From: Pedobacter steynii
GTDB lineage: Bacteria; Bacteroidota; Bacteroidia; Sphingobacteriales; Sphingobacteriaceae
DNA length: 64,000 nucleotides
NCBI RefSeq assembly: GCF_001721645.1
Contig: NZ_CP017141.1
Coordinates: 3,844,001 to 3,908,000 of the forward strand
Direction of reading: 5' to 3'
The position numbers and the translations under genes are program-made. The notes under the pieces were generated by a model. The model made no database searches and was not told where the DNA came from. It saw only the letters and a list, made by a program, of their open reading frames with translations. Positions 15,811-23,633 of the stretch are shown in pieces (the first letter of the stretch is position 1; every line of letters starts with the position of its first letter).

Positions 15811-18189
15811 ATGTATCTCCTGAATTTTAAAATCGCTTTAAGGAACCTATTGAGGAATAAAATGGCATCATTGATCAATATCAGTGGTCTGGCAATTGGT
15901 TTGGCTGCTTGTCTGATGTTATTGCTTTATGTATCCTATGAATGGAATTTCGACCGGGGCTTTAAAAAGTCCAGTGACACTTACCAGCTGATGTTTAATT
16001 TTTATGGTGCTGATCATCATATCCGCTCGACGGGAAATCAATCCCCTAATACGATCGCTACGGTGTTAAAAGAGGAAATGCCTGAGGTTGAAAATGTCAG
16101 CAGGATATTGTGGGCATCGAGGCGCTTGCTGGCGAATGGAAAAAATTCCTTTAAGGTTAGTGGACGTTATGCAGATCCGGAGCTGCTGAAGATATTTGAT
16201 TTTAAAGTGCTTCATGGAAATTTGGAGAAGGCGTTAGATGATCCTCATTCCATCGTATTGACGGCAAGTACTGCCCGTAAATTGTTTGGAAGTACAGATG
16301 TTTTAAACCGCGGGTTAAAGTTTGAAAATCAGGTTGCCCTGAAAGTAACCGCTGTAATCGAAGATTTACCTCCGAATACAAGTTATGATTTTGATTGTCT
16401 GAATTCCTGGAAGTTGTATGAGCAGTTGAATACCTGGGTAATCGAGCCTAACTGGCACAATTATTCTTTTTTTACCTTGTTTACCCTTAAAAAAGGTACG
16501 GATGTGAGCTCGTTTAATAAGAAGATAAAGGACCTCAGCAGGAAACATGCACCCAGTACCATTTCGGAAGCAGAACCTTTTGCTTATCCATTGGTAAAGC
16601 TCCATCTGTATGACAGGTTTCTAAACGGAAAGGTAGATGGTGGGCAGGTTGACCGGGTAAGGACATTTGGGATATTGGCTCTCAGTATTTTAATCATTGC
16701 CTGTATCAATTTTATGAATCTTTCTACAGCGAGGTCTCAAAAGCGGGCAAAAGAGGTGGGAATTAAGAAGACCATTGGCGCTTCCAGATATTCTTTGGTG
16801 TCTCAGTTTCTCATGGAATCTTTATTGCTTACACTAGTTAGCGTTGTGATTGCAATTGTTTTGGTAGAGTTAAGTTTGCCGAAATTTAATCAGTTGGTTT
16901 CTGCGGAACTACACATTGCTTACGGTGATCCTTTGAACTGGATTGGGGTGATCCTATTGATCCTCTTTACTGGGATTATTGCAGGAAGTTATCCAGCCTT
17001 CTATCTTTCCGCTTTTAATCCTGTTCAAACCTTAAAGAAAACGGTTGGACTCAAAAGTGGTTTCTCTTTAAATTTCAGACAGGTTTTGGTGGTCATTCAG
17101 TTTGGTTTTGCAGTACTGCTCATCATTGCGACATTAATCATGTACGATCAGTTGGCTTATCTCAGAAAGAAACCCCTGGGATACCAGGTCAATGCATTGG
17201 TGGAAATGCCGCATGAAGGTAACCTCTATCTTAAATATGACCTTTTGAAAGAAAGGTTGCTGGCATCGGGGGCGATCACGTCCATGTGCCAGTCGTCGGG
17301 GAGTATTTCTCAGCATAATTCCAATAGCAGTGGGATGGAGTGGGAGGGAATGTCTGAAGGAGATAAAAAAATGTCTGTGGATCAGATTTTCACAGGCTAT
17401 GATTTCGTGAAAACGAATGGCCTCAAACTTTCTGAAGGTCGGGATTTTACAAAGGGACTAAGTTCTGATAGTGTTGCAGTGATGCTGAGTAAGACTGCGG
17501 TGAAAATGATGGGACTCAAAAATCCGGTTGGACAGAATGTGGTTTTTCAGGATGTAAAGCGGCAGGTGGTAGGTGTATTTGAAGACATTGCCTGGGGAGA
17601 TCTTGCAAAGAAAGAAAGGCCCATGATCATCGCTTATAATCCCAATAACAGTGATGTGATTACGATGCGCTTAAATACGGATAAAGATCTAAAAGATAAT
17701 GTAGAAATGATCAGTAAGGTTACAAAAGAAATCAATCCTGATTTTCCTGTAGAGATCAAGTTTCTCGATCATCTGGTGGCAGAGAAGATCAGAGATGAAG
17801 CAACGATGGTTAGCTTGTCTAATCTATTTGGTGGGCTGGCCATATTCATCTCCTGTCTTGGTCTTTTTGGTTTATCGGCCTTTAGTGCAGAGCAACGTAC
17901 AAAAGAAATCGGGGTACGGAAGGTGTTGGGTGCATCCGTGCCGGGGATCGTAAGGTTATTGTCTTTTAACTTTGTGAAAACGGTATTTGTGGCCCTCATA
18001 ATTGCGATGCCCGTTGCCTACCTCATCATGAACAATTGGCTGAATAAATTTGATTATCACATTTCCATTGGCTGGGCGGTATTTGTGCAAACAGGAATCC
18101 TGATTGTGGTTATTGCATTGTTAACAGTGAGCTGGCAGTCTTATCGCGCTGCAAAAGCAAACCCAGTGGATGCATTAAAGTATGAGTAG
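15811..18189 (+). CDS. FtsX/MacB-like ABC permease 6 (subtype B)
   Basis: A 792-residue permease whose motifs NFMNLSTARSQKRAKEVG, IAGSYPAFYLSAFNPV, and LFGGLAIFISCLGLFGLS match permease 2 more closely than any other member. The N-terminus MYLLNFKIALRNLLRNKMA has drifted from the family signature, but the DALKYE end is kept. It is the last permease of the array. Expected topology is eight TM helices with two periplasmic MacB_PCD-like domains. Together with permease 5 it probably forms the third permease pair (inference). Confidence 0.9.
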   Translation: MYLLNFKIALRNLLRNKMASLINISGLAIGLAACLMLLLYVSYEWNFDRGFKKSSDTYQLMFNFYGADHHIRSTGNQSPNTIATVLKEEMPEVENVSRILWASRRLLANGKNSFKVSGRYADPELLKIFDFKVLHGNLEKALDDPHSIVLTASTARKLFGSTDVLNRGLKFENQVALKVTAVIEDLPPNTSYDFDCLNSWKLYEQLNTWVIEPNWHNYSFFTLFTLKKGTDVSSFNKKIKDLSRKHAPSTISEAEPFAYPLVKLHLYDRFLNGKVDGGQVDRVRTFGILALSILIIACINFMNLSTARSQKRAKEVGIKKTIGASRYSLVSQFLMESLLLTLVSVVIAIVLVELSLPKFNQLVSAELHIAYGDPLNWIGVILLILFTGIIAGSYPAFYLSAFNPVQTLKKTVGLKSGFSLNFRQVLVVIQFGFAVLLIIATLIMYDQLAYLRKKPLGYQVNALVEMPHEGNLYLKYDLLKERLLASGAITSMCQSSGSISQHNSNSSGMEWEGMSEGDKKMSVDQIFTGYDFVKTNGLKLSEGRDFTKGLSSDSVAVMLSKTAVKMMGLKNPVGQNVVFQDVKRQVVGVFEDIAWGDLAKKERPMIIAYNPNNSDVITMRLNTDKDLKDNVEMISKVTKEINPDFPVEIKFLDHLVAEKIRDEATMVSLSNLFGGLAIFISCLGLFGLSAFSAEQRTKEIGVRKVLGASVPGIVRLLSFNFVKTVFVALIIAMPVAYLIMNNWLNKFDYHISIGWAVFVQTGILIVVIALLTVSWQSYRAAKANPVDALKYE

Positions 18190-18191
18190 CT

Positions 18192-18199
18192 TATCTTTG
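18192..18199 (+). promoter_or_regulatory. Candidate Bacteroidetes -7 element before the BtuF-like gene
   Basis: TATCTTTG matches the -7 consensus TAnnTTTG and lies only 4 nt before the ATG at 18204, so a transcript from it would be nearly leaderless. No good -33 TTTG is visible at the right spacing, so the match may be chance. Confidence 0.25.
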
Positions 18200-18203
18200 T
18201 GAA

Positions 18204-19001
18204 ATGCAACGCAGTTTTACAGATCAGCTTAACCGTAAAATAAGTATCAATTATCCGCCAAAGAGAATCATTTCGCTGGTTCCTTCTCAAACAGAACTGC
18301 TGTTTGATTTGGGGTTAGACGCGGAAGTAATTGGAATTACTAAATTTTGTGTTCATCCGGATTCAAAGTTTAAGGAAAAAACGAAAATAGGGGGGACTAA
18401 GAAATTAAACCTCGATCTGATCCGTAGTTTGAAGCCTGACCTGATTATTGGTAATAAGGAGGAAAATGAAAAACTGCAGATCGAAGAACTGATGAACGAG
18501 TTCCCGGTCTGGATGAGTGATATTTATGATCTGGAGGATGCGAAGAAAACCATTAGTCAAATCGGAGAACTGATAAACAGGGAGCCTGAAGCAGCTTATC
18601 TGAATCATTTGATCCATGCTGGATTTAATGATTTGCAAACCTTAGCCCTCCAAAATAATTTGAGTAAGCGTGTTGCTTATCTGATCTGGAAAAAGCCGTA
18701 TATGTTTGCCGGAAAAGATACTTTTATCAATCATATACTGGCCCTGAATGGTCTGAGCAATGTGATTAAAGAAAGCAGATATCCTGAAATGGACCTGGCA
18801 GCGCTGGATTTGCTGAAACCTGAGCTGGTATTTTTATCGTCGGAACCTTATCCCTTTAACGAGAAACACCTGGAAGAGGTCCGCGCCGTTTTACCGGAGG
18901 CGAAAGTGATGCTGGTAGACGGCGAAATGTTTTCCTGGTATGGAAGCCGGTTGGTGAAGGCCGTTCAGTATTTTTTTCAATTGCAGAAAGAATTGTATTG
19001 A
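18204..19001 (+). CDS. BtuF-like helical-backbone metal/cobalamin receptor
   Basis: A 265-residue protein of the TroA/BtuF-like periplasmic-binding fold (ABC-type cobalamin/Fe3+-siderophore receptor). The family-typical opening reads PKRIISLVPSQTELLFDLGLDAEVIGITKFCVHP, shown here in part as RIISLVPSQTELL and GITKFCVHP; a long bridging helix follows mid-protein and VMLVDGEMFSWYGSRL sits near the end. No signal peptide or lipobox precedes the fold, which begins within 20 residues, so the product looks cytoplasmic although the family is normally periplasmic. It is 14 nt downstream of permease 6 and may be read through from the cluster. No BtuC/BtuD partner is next to it. Confidence 0.75.
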   Translation: MQRSFTDQLNRKISINYPPKRIISLVPSQTELLFDLGLDAEVIGITKFCVHPDSKFKEKTKIGGTKKLNLDLIRSLKPDLIIGNKEENEKLQIEELMNEFPVWMSDIYDLEDAKKTISQIGELINREPEAAYLNHLIHAGFNDLQTLALQNNLSKRVAYLIWKKPYMFAGKDTFINHILALNGLSNVIKESRYPEMDLAALDLLKPELVFLSSEPYPFNEKHLEEVRAVLPEAKVMLVDGEMFSWYGSRLVKAVQYFFQLQKELY

Positions 19002-19112
19002 CCTTTTCTCAATCCGGATGTTTAGACATATGGGAAAGAAAAAAAGATTGAAATTTAAAGCGTATAGGATCAATATGTTAGCTTTTAGCGCTGAAATTAA
19101 TTGTAAAAGAGT

Positions 19113-19142
19113 TTTGACTTTTAGAAACAATATCTATCTTTG
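19113..19142 (+). promoter_or_regulatory. Promoter of first tRNA-Leu(TAG)
   Basis: TTTG at 19113-19116, an 18-nt spacer, and TATCTTTG at 19135-19142 form a good Bacteroidetes primary-sigma promoter. Transcription would start a few nt downstream, some 20 nt before the tRNA. Confidence 0.65.
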
Positions 19143-19168
19143 CAATCCAAAACAATGACATCCTAACT

Positions 19169-19250
19169 GCGGAAGTGGCGTAATTGGTAGCCGCACCAGA
19201 CTTAGGATCTGGCGCTTCACGGCGTGGGGGTTCGAGTCCCTTCTTCCGCA
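19169..19250 (+). tRNA. tRNA-Leu, anticodon TAG (copy 1)
   Basis: The 82-nt gene folds as a cloverleaf with acceptor stem GCGGAAG / CTTCCGC, discriminator A, anticodon arm CCAGA-CTTAGGA-TCTGG (anticodon TAG), a long class II variable arm and T-loop TTCGAGT. No CCA is encoded. An identical copy lies at 19594-19675. Confidence 0.97.
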
Positions 19251-19258
19251 CAAAACTA

Positions 19259-19287
19259 AACCCGGTCCATCAGATCGGGTTTTTTAT
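19259..19287 (+). terminator. Rho-independent terminator after tRNA-Leu copy 1
   Basis: Stem AACCCGGTC (19259-19267) pairs with GATCGGGTT (19273-19281) with one G-U, loop CATCA, then a run of T. Confidence 0.85.
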
Positions 19288-19344
19288 TTCCATCTATTTC
19301 TAATTCATTTTCATTTACTTTTGTCCGGTTATTGTTCGATTACA

Positions 19345-19460
19345 GCGGATGACTGGAACGTCCCCCGAACGTACCTGAAACGTACCAACAACGTCGTTCT
19401 GATCAAAAAGACGTTGTTGGTACGTTTCAGAGCCGAATTTCGTACGTCCTGGTTATCCGC
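19345..19460. repeat. 116-bp symmetric palindromic element between the tRNA-Leu copies
   Basis: A perfect 21-bp inverted repeat (19375-19395 with 19410-19430, beginning CTGAAACGTACC) has a 14-nt loop. A second, outer imperfect inverted repeat (19345-19361 with 19444-19460, both ends starting GCGGAT when read inward) shares exactly the same centre at 19402/19403. No reading frame of note lies inside. It resembles a palindromic REP- or MITE-like element or a structured RNA; only a genome-wide search could tell. Confidence 0.8.
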
Positions 19461-19535
19461 CCTGGGCGAAGGAATATGCCCGACAGGTACGATGTAATCC
19501 CGGTATTGATAAAAAATGAACTTATTTTAAAGTTT

Positions 19536-19567
19536 ATTGGGATTTCTAAAAAACTATTCTATCTTTG
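19536..19567 (+). promoter_or_regulatory. Promoter of second tRNA-Leu(TAG)
   Basis: ATTG at 19536-19539 and TATCTTTG at 19560-19567 with a 20-nt spacer. The -7 element and the CAATCC that follows are duplicated from the first copy. Confidence 0.55.
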
Positions 19568-19593
19568 CAATCCGAAATAAATACATCCTAACT

Positions 19594-19675
19594 GCGGAAG
19601 TGGCGTAATTGGTAGCCGCACCAGACTTAGGATCTGGCGCTTCACGGCGTGGGGGTTCGAGTCCCTTCTTCCGCA
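19594..19675 (+). tRNA. tRNA-Leu, anticodon TAG (copy 2)
   Basis: Identical over 82 nt to the copy at 19169-19250, including acceptor stem GCGGAAG / CTTCCGC and anticodon loop CTTAGGA. The identity extends a short way upstream (ATCCTAACT and the -7 region), so the duplicated unit is roughly 110-120 bp at a 425-bp interval. Confidence 0.97.
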
Positions 19676-19684
19676 CAACAATTG

Positions 19685-19715
19685 AAAACAGCTTCAAAAG
19701 GGCTGTTTTTCTTTT
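19685..19715 (+). terminator. Terminator after tRNA-Leu copy 2
   Basis: Stem AAAACAGC (19685-19692) with GCTGTTTT (19702-19709), followed by a T-rich tract. Confidence 0.75.
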
Positions 19716-19824
19716 AAAAGACAAAATTCATTCTCTTCTTAGCTGGTGGGAAATCAATATGGTTTTTTAGTGTAGGTCGATGAAATTCAGACAATCTACG
19801 GACATAATTTTTTAAACTATGCGC

Positions 19825-19855
19825 TTTGAAATCAACAAAAAAACGAATATATTTG
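19825..19855 (+). promoter_or_regulatory. Promoter of tig
   Basis: TTTG (19825-19828), 19-nt spacer, TATATTTG (19848-19855): an essentially consensus Bacteroidetes promoter. The start site near 19861 leaves a leader of about 110 nt before tig. Confidence 0.75.
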
Positions 19856-19880
19856 CGCCCTCGAAAAGGAAATTTGAGCG

Positions 19881-19910
19881 ATGGATTGGAAGTCAATTCT
19901 TCCGCAATAA
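19881..19910 (+). CDS. Possible 9-residue leader peptide of tig
   Basis: ATG at 19881 opens the frame MDWKSILPQ and stops at 19910, five nt before a terminator-like hairpin. An AAGGA tract lies 10 nt before the ATG. The placement promoter, short frame, hairpin, gene is that of an attenuated leader, but there is no run of one regulatory codon, so translation is conjecture. Confidence 0.3.
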   Translation: MDWKSILPQ

Positions 19911-19914
19911 AAGT

Positions 19915-19939
19915 TCCTCCGCAACACGGGGGATTTTTT
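19915..19939 (+). terminator. Terminator-like hairpin inside the tig leader
   Basis: A 7-bp stem TCCTCCG / CGGGGGA with one T-G pair and loop CAACA is followed by six T. It lies between the tig promoter and the tig start, so it would either end an 80-nt small RNA or attenuate tig. Confidence 0.6.
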
Positions 19940-19973
19940 GTATAAAGACACTAATAATTATTGATTCAGAAAG

Positions 19974-21320
19974 ATGAACATTACACAGGAAAAAATTAAC
20001 GACTTAAATGCAGTCGTAAAAATTAAGATTTCACCTGAAGATTATACTGAAAAGGTTGATAAATCTATAAGAGAGCAAGCTAAAAAAGCAAACCTTCCTG
20101 GTTTTCGTAAAGGAATGGTTCCTGCAGCACATATTAAGAAAATGTACGGCAGAAGCATTTTGGTTGAAGAAATCAATACCCTGTTAAGCGAAACGTTAAG
20201 CAAGCACCTTACTGATAATAAAGTGGAAATCCTTGGTCAGCCTTTACCGGTAATGGATGATACTAAAGAATTCAAATGGGACAATACAGATGAGTTTGAG
20301 TTTGATTATGAATTGGGACTGGCACCTGAGGTAGATGTAAAAATCACTGCCAAAGATAAATTCACTCAATTTAACGTTAAGGCAGACGAAGAAACTTTAG
20401 CTTCCCGTATCAAAAATATCAGAAGAAGCTATGGCAAAATGACAAACCCGGAAGTTTCGGCAGATGATGACGTACTTTATGCCGAATTAGCACAACTTTC
20501 TGCTGATGGTTCAATTTTTGAAGGTGGCATCAATAGCACTGGTTCTATTCGTTTAGATCAGGTAGCTGATAAAAAGATCTTAAAGTCTTTAATTGGTTTA
20601 AAAAAGGATGATGTAGTTGAACTGGATGTTCAAAAAGCTTTCGATAAAAATGAGGTGATTATCGCCAAATTGTTAAACATTGCTGAAGAAGACGCTAAAG
20701 AATTACAATCTAAATTCCAGGTAACGGTTAAAAATGTAAACCGCTTAGAGGAATCGGATTTAAACCAGGAGTTCTTTGATAAATTATTTGGTGAAGGTGT
20801 AGTGACTGACGAGGCTGGTTTTACCGCTAAAATCACTGAGGAAGTAGAAAGCATGTTCAAGCAGGATGCTGACCGCAAATTGCAGAACGACATGTACACT
20901 AAACTAATTGAAAGTGTGAAAATGGAATTGCCTGATGAATTTTTACGTAAGTGGTTAAAAGCAACTAACGAGAAATTAACTGAGGCTGAATTGGCAGAAG
21001 GATATGATGATTTCGCTAAAAACCTTAAATGGACTTTAATCGAGAACAAGCTGATTAAAGATAACAACATCGAAATTAAATACGAGGATGTATTCCAAAC
21101 TGCAAAACAACGTTTAGATGCACAGTTCAGAATGTATAGCCCAAGTCCGATGCCGGAAGATCAGTTGGCACAATACACTGCAACTTTCTTGAAAGAGAAA
21201 GACAACGCAAACCGCATTTTTGATGAAGTAAAAGCAATTAAAGTATTTGAATACATTCAATCAGTTGCCACTTTAGACCAAAAAGAAATAGCTTACAATA
21301 AATTTATAGAATTGAAGTAA
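19974..21320 (+). CDS. tig: Trigger factor, ribosome-associated chaperone
   Basis: A 448-residue trigger factor. The N-terminal ribosome-binding domain (about 1-115) carries the signature GFRKGMVPAAHIKKMYG, which docks on ribosomal protein L23 near the exit tunnel. The central PPIase-like region (about 150-235) is degenerate compared with FKBP, and a long helical C-terminal chaperone domain follows. Length fits the family. It precedes clpP and clpX in the widespread tig-clpP-clpX order, linking co-translational folding with proteolysis. It has its own promoter and ends at a strong terminator, so it is a separate transcript from clpPX. Confidence 0.96.
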   Translation: MNITQEKINDLNAVVKIKISPEDYTEKVDKSIREQAKKANLPGFRKGMVPAAHIKKMYGRSILVEEINTLLSETLSKHLTDNKVEILGQPLPVMDDTKEFKWDNTDEFEFDYELGLAPEVDVKITAKDKFTQFNVKADEETLASRIKNIRRSYGKMTNPEVSADDDVLYAELAQLSADGSIFEGGINSTGSIRLDQVADKKILKSLIGLKKDDVVELDVQKAFDKNEVIIAKLLNIAEEDAKELQSKFQVTVKNVNRLEESDLNQEFFDKLFGEGVVTDEAGFTAKITEEVESMFKQDADRKLQNDMYTKLIESVKMELPDEFLRKWLKATNEKLTEAELAEGYDDFAKNLKWTLIENKLIKDNNIEIKYEDVFQTAKQRLDAQFRMYSPSPMPEDQLAQYTATFLKEKDNANRIFDEVKAIKVFEYIQSVATLDQKEIAYNKFIELK

Positions 21321-21359
21321 TCCAGGTTATACCCGATACTTTTAGTTTATAATACAGAT

Positions 21360-21391
21360 AAGGCGGCTTTGTTAAGGCCGCCTTGTTTATA
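21360..21391 (+). terminator. Terminator after tig
   Basis: AAGGCGGC (21360-21367) pairs with GCCGCCTT (21377-21384), followed by GTTTAT. Confidence 0.85.
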
Positions 21392-21539
21392 TAAAGAGAT
21401 TCGAGAATTTTACAATACCACAATAAATTACCAATTTAGTTTAATTAATTTGGTGAAAATTAGTCCGATAAATAGAGGAATATACTGATGAAACCTGCGC
21501 AGCAAGCTTCATCGCAATTAAAGAAAAATAGATATACTG

Positions 21540-22241
21540 ATGAAAATAGACAAAGACGAATTTAGAAAATACGCAGTTAAACACCATCGTATTAATGGCT
21601 TAAACGTGGATCGTTTTATTGGTGCTACCAATAATTCTCCAAAAAGCATGACCCCTTATATCATTGAAGAGCGTCAGCTGAATGTTGCACAAATGGATGT
21701 ATTCTCCCGTTTAATGATGGACCGTATCATCTTTCTGGGTGATGCCATTTATGATGGAAACGCGAACATTATACAGGCTCAGTTGCTGTTTTTACAATCT
21801 ACAGATAACAACAGGGATATTCAGATTTATATCAACTCGCCAGGCGGTTCTGTGTATGCAGGTTTAGGTATTTATGATACCATGCAATACATTACTCCGG
21901 ACGTAGCTACGATCTGTACTGGTATGGCTGCTTCAATGGGAGCAGTATTATTAGTAGCAGGAGCCAAAGGTAAACGTGCTGCATTACCGCATTCACGTGT
22001 GATGATCCATCAGCCTTCAGGTGGTGCACAGGGAGTTGCTTCAGATATGGAGATCAACTTAAGAGAGATGCTTAAATTAAAGAAAGAATTATATGACATC
22101 ATTTCAAACCACTCCGGACAAAGTTACGAGTGGGTAGAGAAGGCTTCAGACCGTGATTACTGGATGAAAGCTGACGAAGCGAAAAGCTTTGGAATGATTG
22201 ATGAGGTGCTGGGAGCGAATAACAAAGAAAATAATGGCTAA
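21540..22241 (+). CDS. clpP: ATP-dependent Clp protease proteolytic subunit
   Basis: A 233-residue ClpP. The catalytic Ser is S132 in GMAASMGAVLL, His is H157 in MIHQPSGG, and the Asp lies in the DRDYWMKADEAK segment. The core is preceded by about 40 residues of Bacteroidetes-type N-terminal sequence, MKIDKDEFRKYA onward, part of which may be cleaved as a propeptide. Fourteen subunits form the degradation chamber fed by ClpX. The stop overlaps the clpX start by 8 nt, so the two are translationally coupled. Confidence 0.96.
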   Translation: MKIDKDEFRKYAVKHHRINGLNVDRFIGATNNSPKSMTPYIIEERQLNVAQMDVFSRLMMDRIIFLGDAIYDGNANIIQAQLLFLQSTDNNRDIQIYINSPGGSVYAGLGIYDTMQYITPDVATICTGMAASMGAVLLVAGAKGKRAALPHSRVMIHQPSGGAQGVASDMEINLREMLKLKKELYDIISNHSGQSYEWVEKASDRDYWMKADEAKSFGMIDEVLGANNKENNG

Positions 22242-23475
22242 ACAAAACAAAGAATCTCGTTGCTCTTTTTGTGGTTCAGGTAAGCAGGATACTTTAATGC
22301 TTATTGAAGGACTGGATGCATACATTTGTGATAAATGTGTGACCCAGGCCAATCAACTCCTGGTACAGGAGCTTGGAAGTAAGAAGGCAAAATCTTTGGA
22401 TTCTTCTGTTACCTTATTGAAGCCTATGGAAATCAAGGCGCATATTGATCAATACGTAATTGGTCAGGATGATGCTAAGAAAGTCCTTTCTGTAGCGGTG
22501 TATAACCACTATAAGAGATTAGGCCAAAAGGTAAACCAGGAAGATGAAGTAGAGATTGAAAAATCGAATATCATGCTGGTAGGGGAAACCGGTACCGGAA
22601 AAACGTTACTTGCAAAAACGATTGCCAAGATCCTGCATGTTCCTTTTTGCATTTGCGATGCGACGGTCCTTACCGAAGCCGGTTATGTAGGAGAAGACGT
22701 GGAAAGTATTCTGACACGTCTGCTTCAGGCTGCGGATTATGATGTCGCTTCAGCAGAACGTGGAATCGTTTATATTGATGAGGTGGATAAAGTAGCGCGT
22801 AAGAGTGATAATCCATCTATCACAAGAGATGTATCGGGAGAAGGCGTGCAACAGGCTCTACTAAAGATTTTAGAGGGGACTATAGTGAATGTTCCACCTC
22901 AGGGCGGACGTAAACATCCTGATCAGAAAATGATCCCTGTAAATACCAATAATATCCTGTTTATCTGCGGTGGTGCATTTGATGGTATTGAGCGTAAGAT
23001 TGCAAACCGGTTACGTACTCAGGCCGTTGGTTATAAAGTGAAAAAGGACGATGCAGATCTTGATCTTAAAAATCTGTATAAATACATTACCCCTCAGGAT
23101 TTAAAATCTTTTGGTTTAATTCCTGAACTGATTGGTCGTGTGCCTGTTTTAACGCACCTTAATCCATTGGATAAAGCAGCTTTACGTAATATCCTGACAG
23201 AACCTAAAAATTCTTTGTTTCGTCAGTATGTTAAGTTGTTTGAATTCGAAGGAGTGAAGCTGGTATTTGAAGATGAGGTTCTTGACTTTATTGTAGATAA
23301 AGCAATGGAATACAAACTTGGAGCAAGGGGCTTACGCTCTATTTGTGAGGCAATTATGCTGGATGCGATGTTTGATATTCCTTCCGATCCGAGTATAAAG
23401 GAGTTGAGCATTACACTCGACTACGCGGTGGAGAAATTTGAAAAGGCCGACTTTAAAAAGTTAAAAGCAGCTTAA
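22234..23475 (+). CDS. clpX: Clp protease ATP-binding subunit ClpX
   Basis: The start was set at ATG 22234 (MAKQNKESRCSF), giving 413 residues. The longer frame from 22198 adds residues that do not belong to ClpX and lies wholly within clpP. The N-terminal C4 zinc finger is CSFC...CDKC. The AAA+ domain has Walker A GETGTGKT, Walker B IVYIDEVDK, a GYVGEDVE pore-loop segment, and an arginine finger/sensor region near LIPELIGRVP and GARGLRS. ClpX unfolds tagged or specific substrates and translocates them into ClpP. The transcript ends at a terminator just behind the stop. Confidence 0.96.
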   Translation: MAKQNKESRCSFCGSGKQDTLMLIEGLDAYICDKCVTQANQLLVQELGSKKAKSLDSSVTLLKPMEIKAHIDQYVIGQDDAKKVLSVAVYNHYKRLGQKVNQEDEVEIEKSNIMLVGETGTGKTLLAKTIAKILHVPFCICDATVLTEAGYVGEDVESILTRLLQAADYDVASAERGIVYIDEVDKVARKSDNPSITRDVSGEGVQQALLKILEGTIVNVPPQGGRKHPDQKMIPVNTNNILFICGGAFDGIERKIANRLRTQAVGYKVKKDDADLDLKNLYKYITPQDLKSFGLIPELIGRVPVLTHLNPLDKAALRNILTEPKNSLFRQYVKLFEFEGVKLVFEDEVLDFIVDKAMEYKLGARGLRSICEAIMLDAMFDIPSDPSIKELSITLDYAVEKFEKADFKKLKAA

Positions 23476-23482
23476 AAAATTT

Positions 23483-23511
23483 AATCCCCGTTTTACGGGG
23501 ATTTTTTTTAA
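23483..23511 (+). terminator. Terminator after clpX
   Basis: AATCCCCG (23483-23490) with CGGGGATT (23496-23503), loop TTTTA, then T8. Confidence 0.9.
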
Positions 23512-23633
23512 CTTGTTATTTTAGGGTTTTATCCCGGGAAGATCTCCCCTTAAGCCTGATTACCTTTAGTATCAAAGGAAAGCACCGGCCGGAAAACAGC
23601 AAGAATTATGAATAATAGAAAAGGAGAAAATAT

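Noticed and set aside
3043..18189. Permease array as an assembly artefact or identical tandem repeat
   Set aside because: The six genes share only short near-identical N- and C-terminal segments; the rest is clearly diverged in sequence and length, so they are true paralogues.
20630..21070. 146-residue Ser-rich frame opposite tig
   Set aside because: Antisense shadow; the Ser/Leu-rich composition is what the reverse strand of Lys/Glu/Asp codons gives.
22198..22233. ClpX with a 12-residue N-terminal extension from the ATG at 22198
   Set aside because: The extension lies inside clpP and precedes the zinc finger by sequence unlike ClpX; the start at 22234 gives the usual length and an 8-nt overlap.
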